Shown piece after piece: positions 62,801-64,000 of a stretch of DNA of 64,000 bases (the stretch's first letter is position 1; each line of letters begins with the position of its first letter). The notes below the pieces were generated by a model. The model worked only from the letters and a program-made list of their open reading frames with translations. It did not search any database and was not told the origin of the DNA. The translations under genes were made by a program, and so were the position numbers. Origin of the DNA: Mastigias papua (Eukaryota > Cnidaria > Scyphozoa > Rhizostomeae > Mastigiidae); assembly GCA_964019165.1 (NCBI GenBank), contig OZ025281.1, positions 943,001 through 1,007,000 on the forward strand, given 5' to 3'.

Positions 62801-63232
62801 TCCATCAATGAATCAGTCCCATCCCTTGGTTCCATCAATCTTTTATATCAATAGATCGTTTCCATCAATCGTTGACATCAGCCATCATCAATATATGACT
62901 CACATCAACAGTTTACATCAATAAGTCGTTTCTGTCAATCATTCACATCAATCGTTTGCATCATTCGTTTGAATCGTAATGTGCCAACTAATTCCTATTG
63001 CTTCTTCATGTCAAATTAGCAATTATACATTGTGATAGATAATAATTGCTTCTTCATGTCACATTAGCAATTATACATTCTGATAAATAATAATTTTTTT
63101 ATTTTTTAGAATCCGACTTCTTCTAGAAAAAGGAAAGCAGATGATCTATATTGTGAAGAAGAAAAGCAATTTTTAAGTAAGAAGATGGCGTTTGAACAGG
63201 ATGTATCTACTGTAACGAACTCTCTTGTATAA
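53876..63232 (+). CDS. C2H2 zinc-finger transcription factor, 15 fingers (12 exons, ~867 aa)
   Basis: Exons: 53876-53894 (tentative first exon, weak donor GTTTTA), 54786-54850, 55671-56217, 56712-57113, 57350-57535, 58341-58491, 59272-59468, 59972-60210, 60961-61141, 61563-61730, 62143-62468, 63110-63232 (TAA). The total of 2604 nt closes in frame. Residues ~30-345 are Ser/Thr/Gln-rich, low in charge, with [16 protein letters not shown]: an activation-type region. Then come 15 consecutive C2H2 fingers from [14 protein letters not shown] (57385) to [21 protein letters not shown] (62247-62309). Two have the four-residue C-x4-C spacing (CDVEGC, CSVPGC) seen in TFIIIA/MTF1/ZNF143-type proteins. 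Linkers are mostly TGEKPY-like. The last exon has SRKRKADD, a probable nuclear signal. A sequence-specific DNA-binding nuclear protein; no orthologue name is claimed. One finger frame starts only if exon 5 uses the acceptor at 57348-57349 rather than the nearer TAG at 57356-57358. AATAAA at 63833-63838 may end the transcript. Confidence 0.9.
54085..54100. repeat. (CA)n short microsatellite
   Basis: A 16-bp CA run in the first intron of the tentative zinc-finger gene model. Confidence 0.8.
56637..56711. repeat. TTTGATT minisatellite abutting a splice acceptor
   Basis: About eight degenerate copies of TTTGATT/TTTGATTC run directly into the acceptor CAG at 56709-56711 of the zinc-finger exon 56712-57113. 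It supplies both the pyrimidine tract and many branch-site-like TGAT motifs. Confidence 0.7.
58770..59200. repeat. Pyrimidine-rich degenerate (CTGTC/CCTGT) repeat
   Basis: An intron of the zinc-finger gene filled with CTGTTCTGTCCTGTCCTG-like pentamers decaying rightward. The Phe/Leu/Ser-rich frames across it are artefacts of pyrimidine bias. Confidence 0.6.
62998..63093. repeat. 48-bp tandem duplication before the last zinc-finger exon
   Basis: TTGCTTCTTCATGTCAAATT and on at 62998, repeated at 63046 with three or four differences. Upstream (62760-62990) is a field of degenerate TTTCCATCAATCGT repeats. Confidence 0.8.
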
Positions 63233-64000
63233 ATATGTGTAAATTTTGTTCAAATTGTAAAAAGTATACCCAGATTGAATCTATCCATATAAACATACTA
63301 TCCCATGAATATTAAATTATTCCTTTTAAGCACCAAAGAGACCATAGGTAATTTAATATTTCCAATTTCATTTTTCTCTTTATAGTTTGGATTTCTCTTG
63401 TTTTTTTCTCTCGTATTCTGAACTTCATCATTTCAGCTTCCATTCTCCTATTGACTATTATTGACAGTTACATCCACAGGCATTAGGACTCTAATTGGAT
63501 GCTCCTACAACTCTAAGTGTAGCAAGAGACATGCATTGGTACTTCAGTTACACTAACTAGTAGCCAAATGCGAGGCTTTTCATGGGTTGAAGTTAAAACC
63601 TACATTTAAAATGAAATTTTGCAGTACATCACGGAAACTCAGGAAAGATTGAAATGTTAGTAGCTTCCGACTTTCCATTTCTTTTTAATCCACGTTGGTA
63701 AATTTTGAAGAGTCGGATGCAGGTTTCAAATTTTTAACTTGACTTATAAGTACTTTTACCTCATGTATTAATGAGTTTATGAGTCCATCATTATACGAAG
63801 TCTCTTTCAGAGAGTTGTTCACATTAGTTTAGAATAAATCGTATGTAAATACAACAGAATTTTGTATTTTGGTTGAATTTGTGTTTGTAATGGGTTTGCT
63901 TTCACTTCTGTTACGACATTGTTCTCATCTTATAAGAACTACCAATGAATATTAGAGAGCTCTTTCTGTAAAAAATCTATGTGTCTTCAATCTCGAGAAT
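63233..64000. other. 3' UTR and downstream of the zinc-finger gene
   Basis: AT-rich, no coding exon seen. AATAAA at 63833-63838 is the best candidate poly(A) signal, about 600 bp after the stop codon. Confidence 0.5.

Overview
This is animal nuclear DNA. It is AT-rich and intron-rich, with GT-AG introns of roughly 0.1 to 2 kb, many microsatellites and DNA-transposon debris. The genes (a CYP3-type P450, mitochondrial threonine dehydrogenase, signal peptide peptidase, mitochondrial ribosomal protein L15, a C2H2 zinc-finger factor) are metazoan in type. Compact introns and the transposon set suggest an invertebrate, but the sequence does not tell me the phylum. All multi-exon models were built by hand from splice sites, and coding length and phase close for every complete one.

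Layout: 245-979 (+) two exons of a small prepropeptide-like gene with an acidic pro-region, a Lys-Arg site and a cationic amphipathic C-terminal part. 4973-5779 (+) an intronless ankyrin-repeat protein. 9091-10072 a deleted Tigger/pogo-type transposon. 12393-21644 (-) a complete 13-exon cytochrome P450 of 522 aa. 22092-26384 a 4.3-kb satellite with a 10-bp unit. 26820-28080 a second tandem array with a ~107-bp unit, then LINE debris and microsatellites.

30342-36436 (-) L-threonine 3-dehydrogenase (7 exons, 362 aa) with one inferred GC-AG intron and a duplicated ATCC microsatellite in another intron. 36805-38130 (-) an ISG20/AEN-type DEDDh exonuclease (2 exons, 206 aa). It is head to head, 137 bp between start codons, with 38268-39602 (+), a short GPS2-like coiled-coil protein. 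40854-47527 (-) signal peptide peptidase (12 exons, 385 aa), one intron of which carries a TIR transposon with an 8-bp target duplication. 48420-50690 (-) MRPL15 (4 exons, 248 aa). 50945-53010 MITE and LINE remnants. 53876-63232 (+) a 15-finger C2H2 transcription factor.

The housekeeping genes are neighbours, not a pathway: two mitochondrial proteins (TDH, MRPL15) and two ER membrane proteins (P450, signal peptide peptidase). The least explained parts are the helically phased 10-bp satellite just upstream of the P450 and the prepropeptide-like gene at the left edge.
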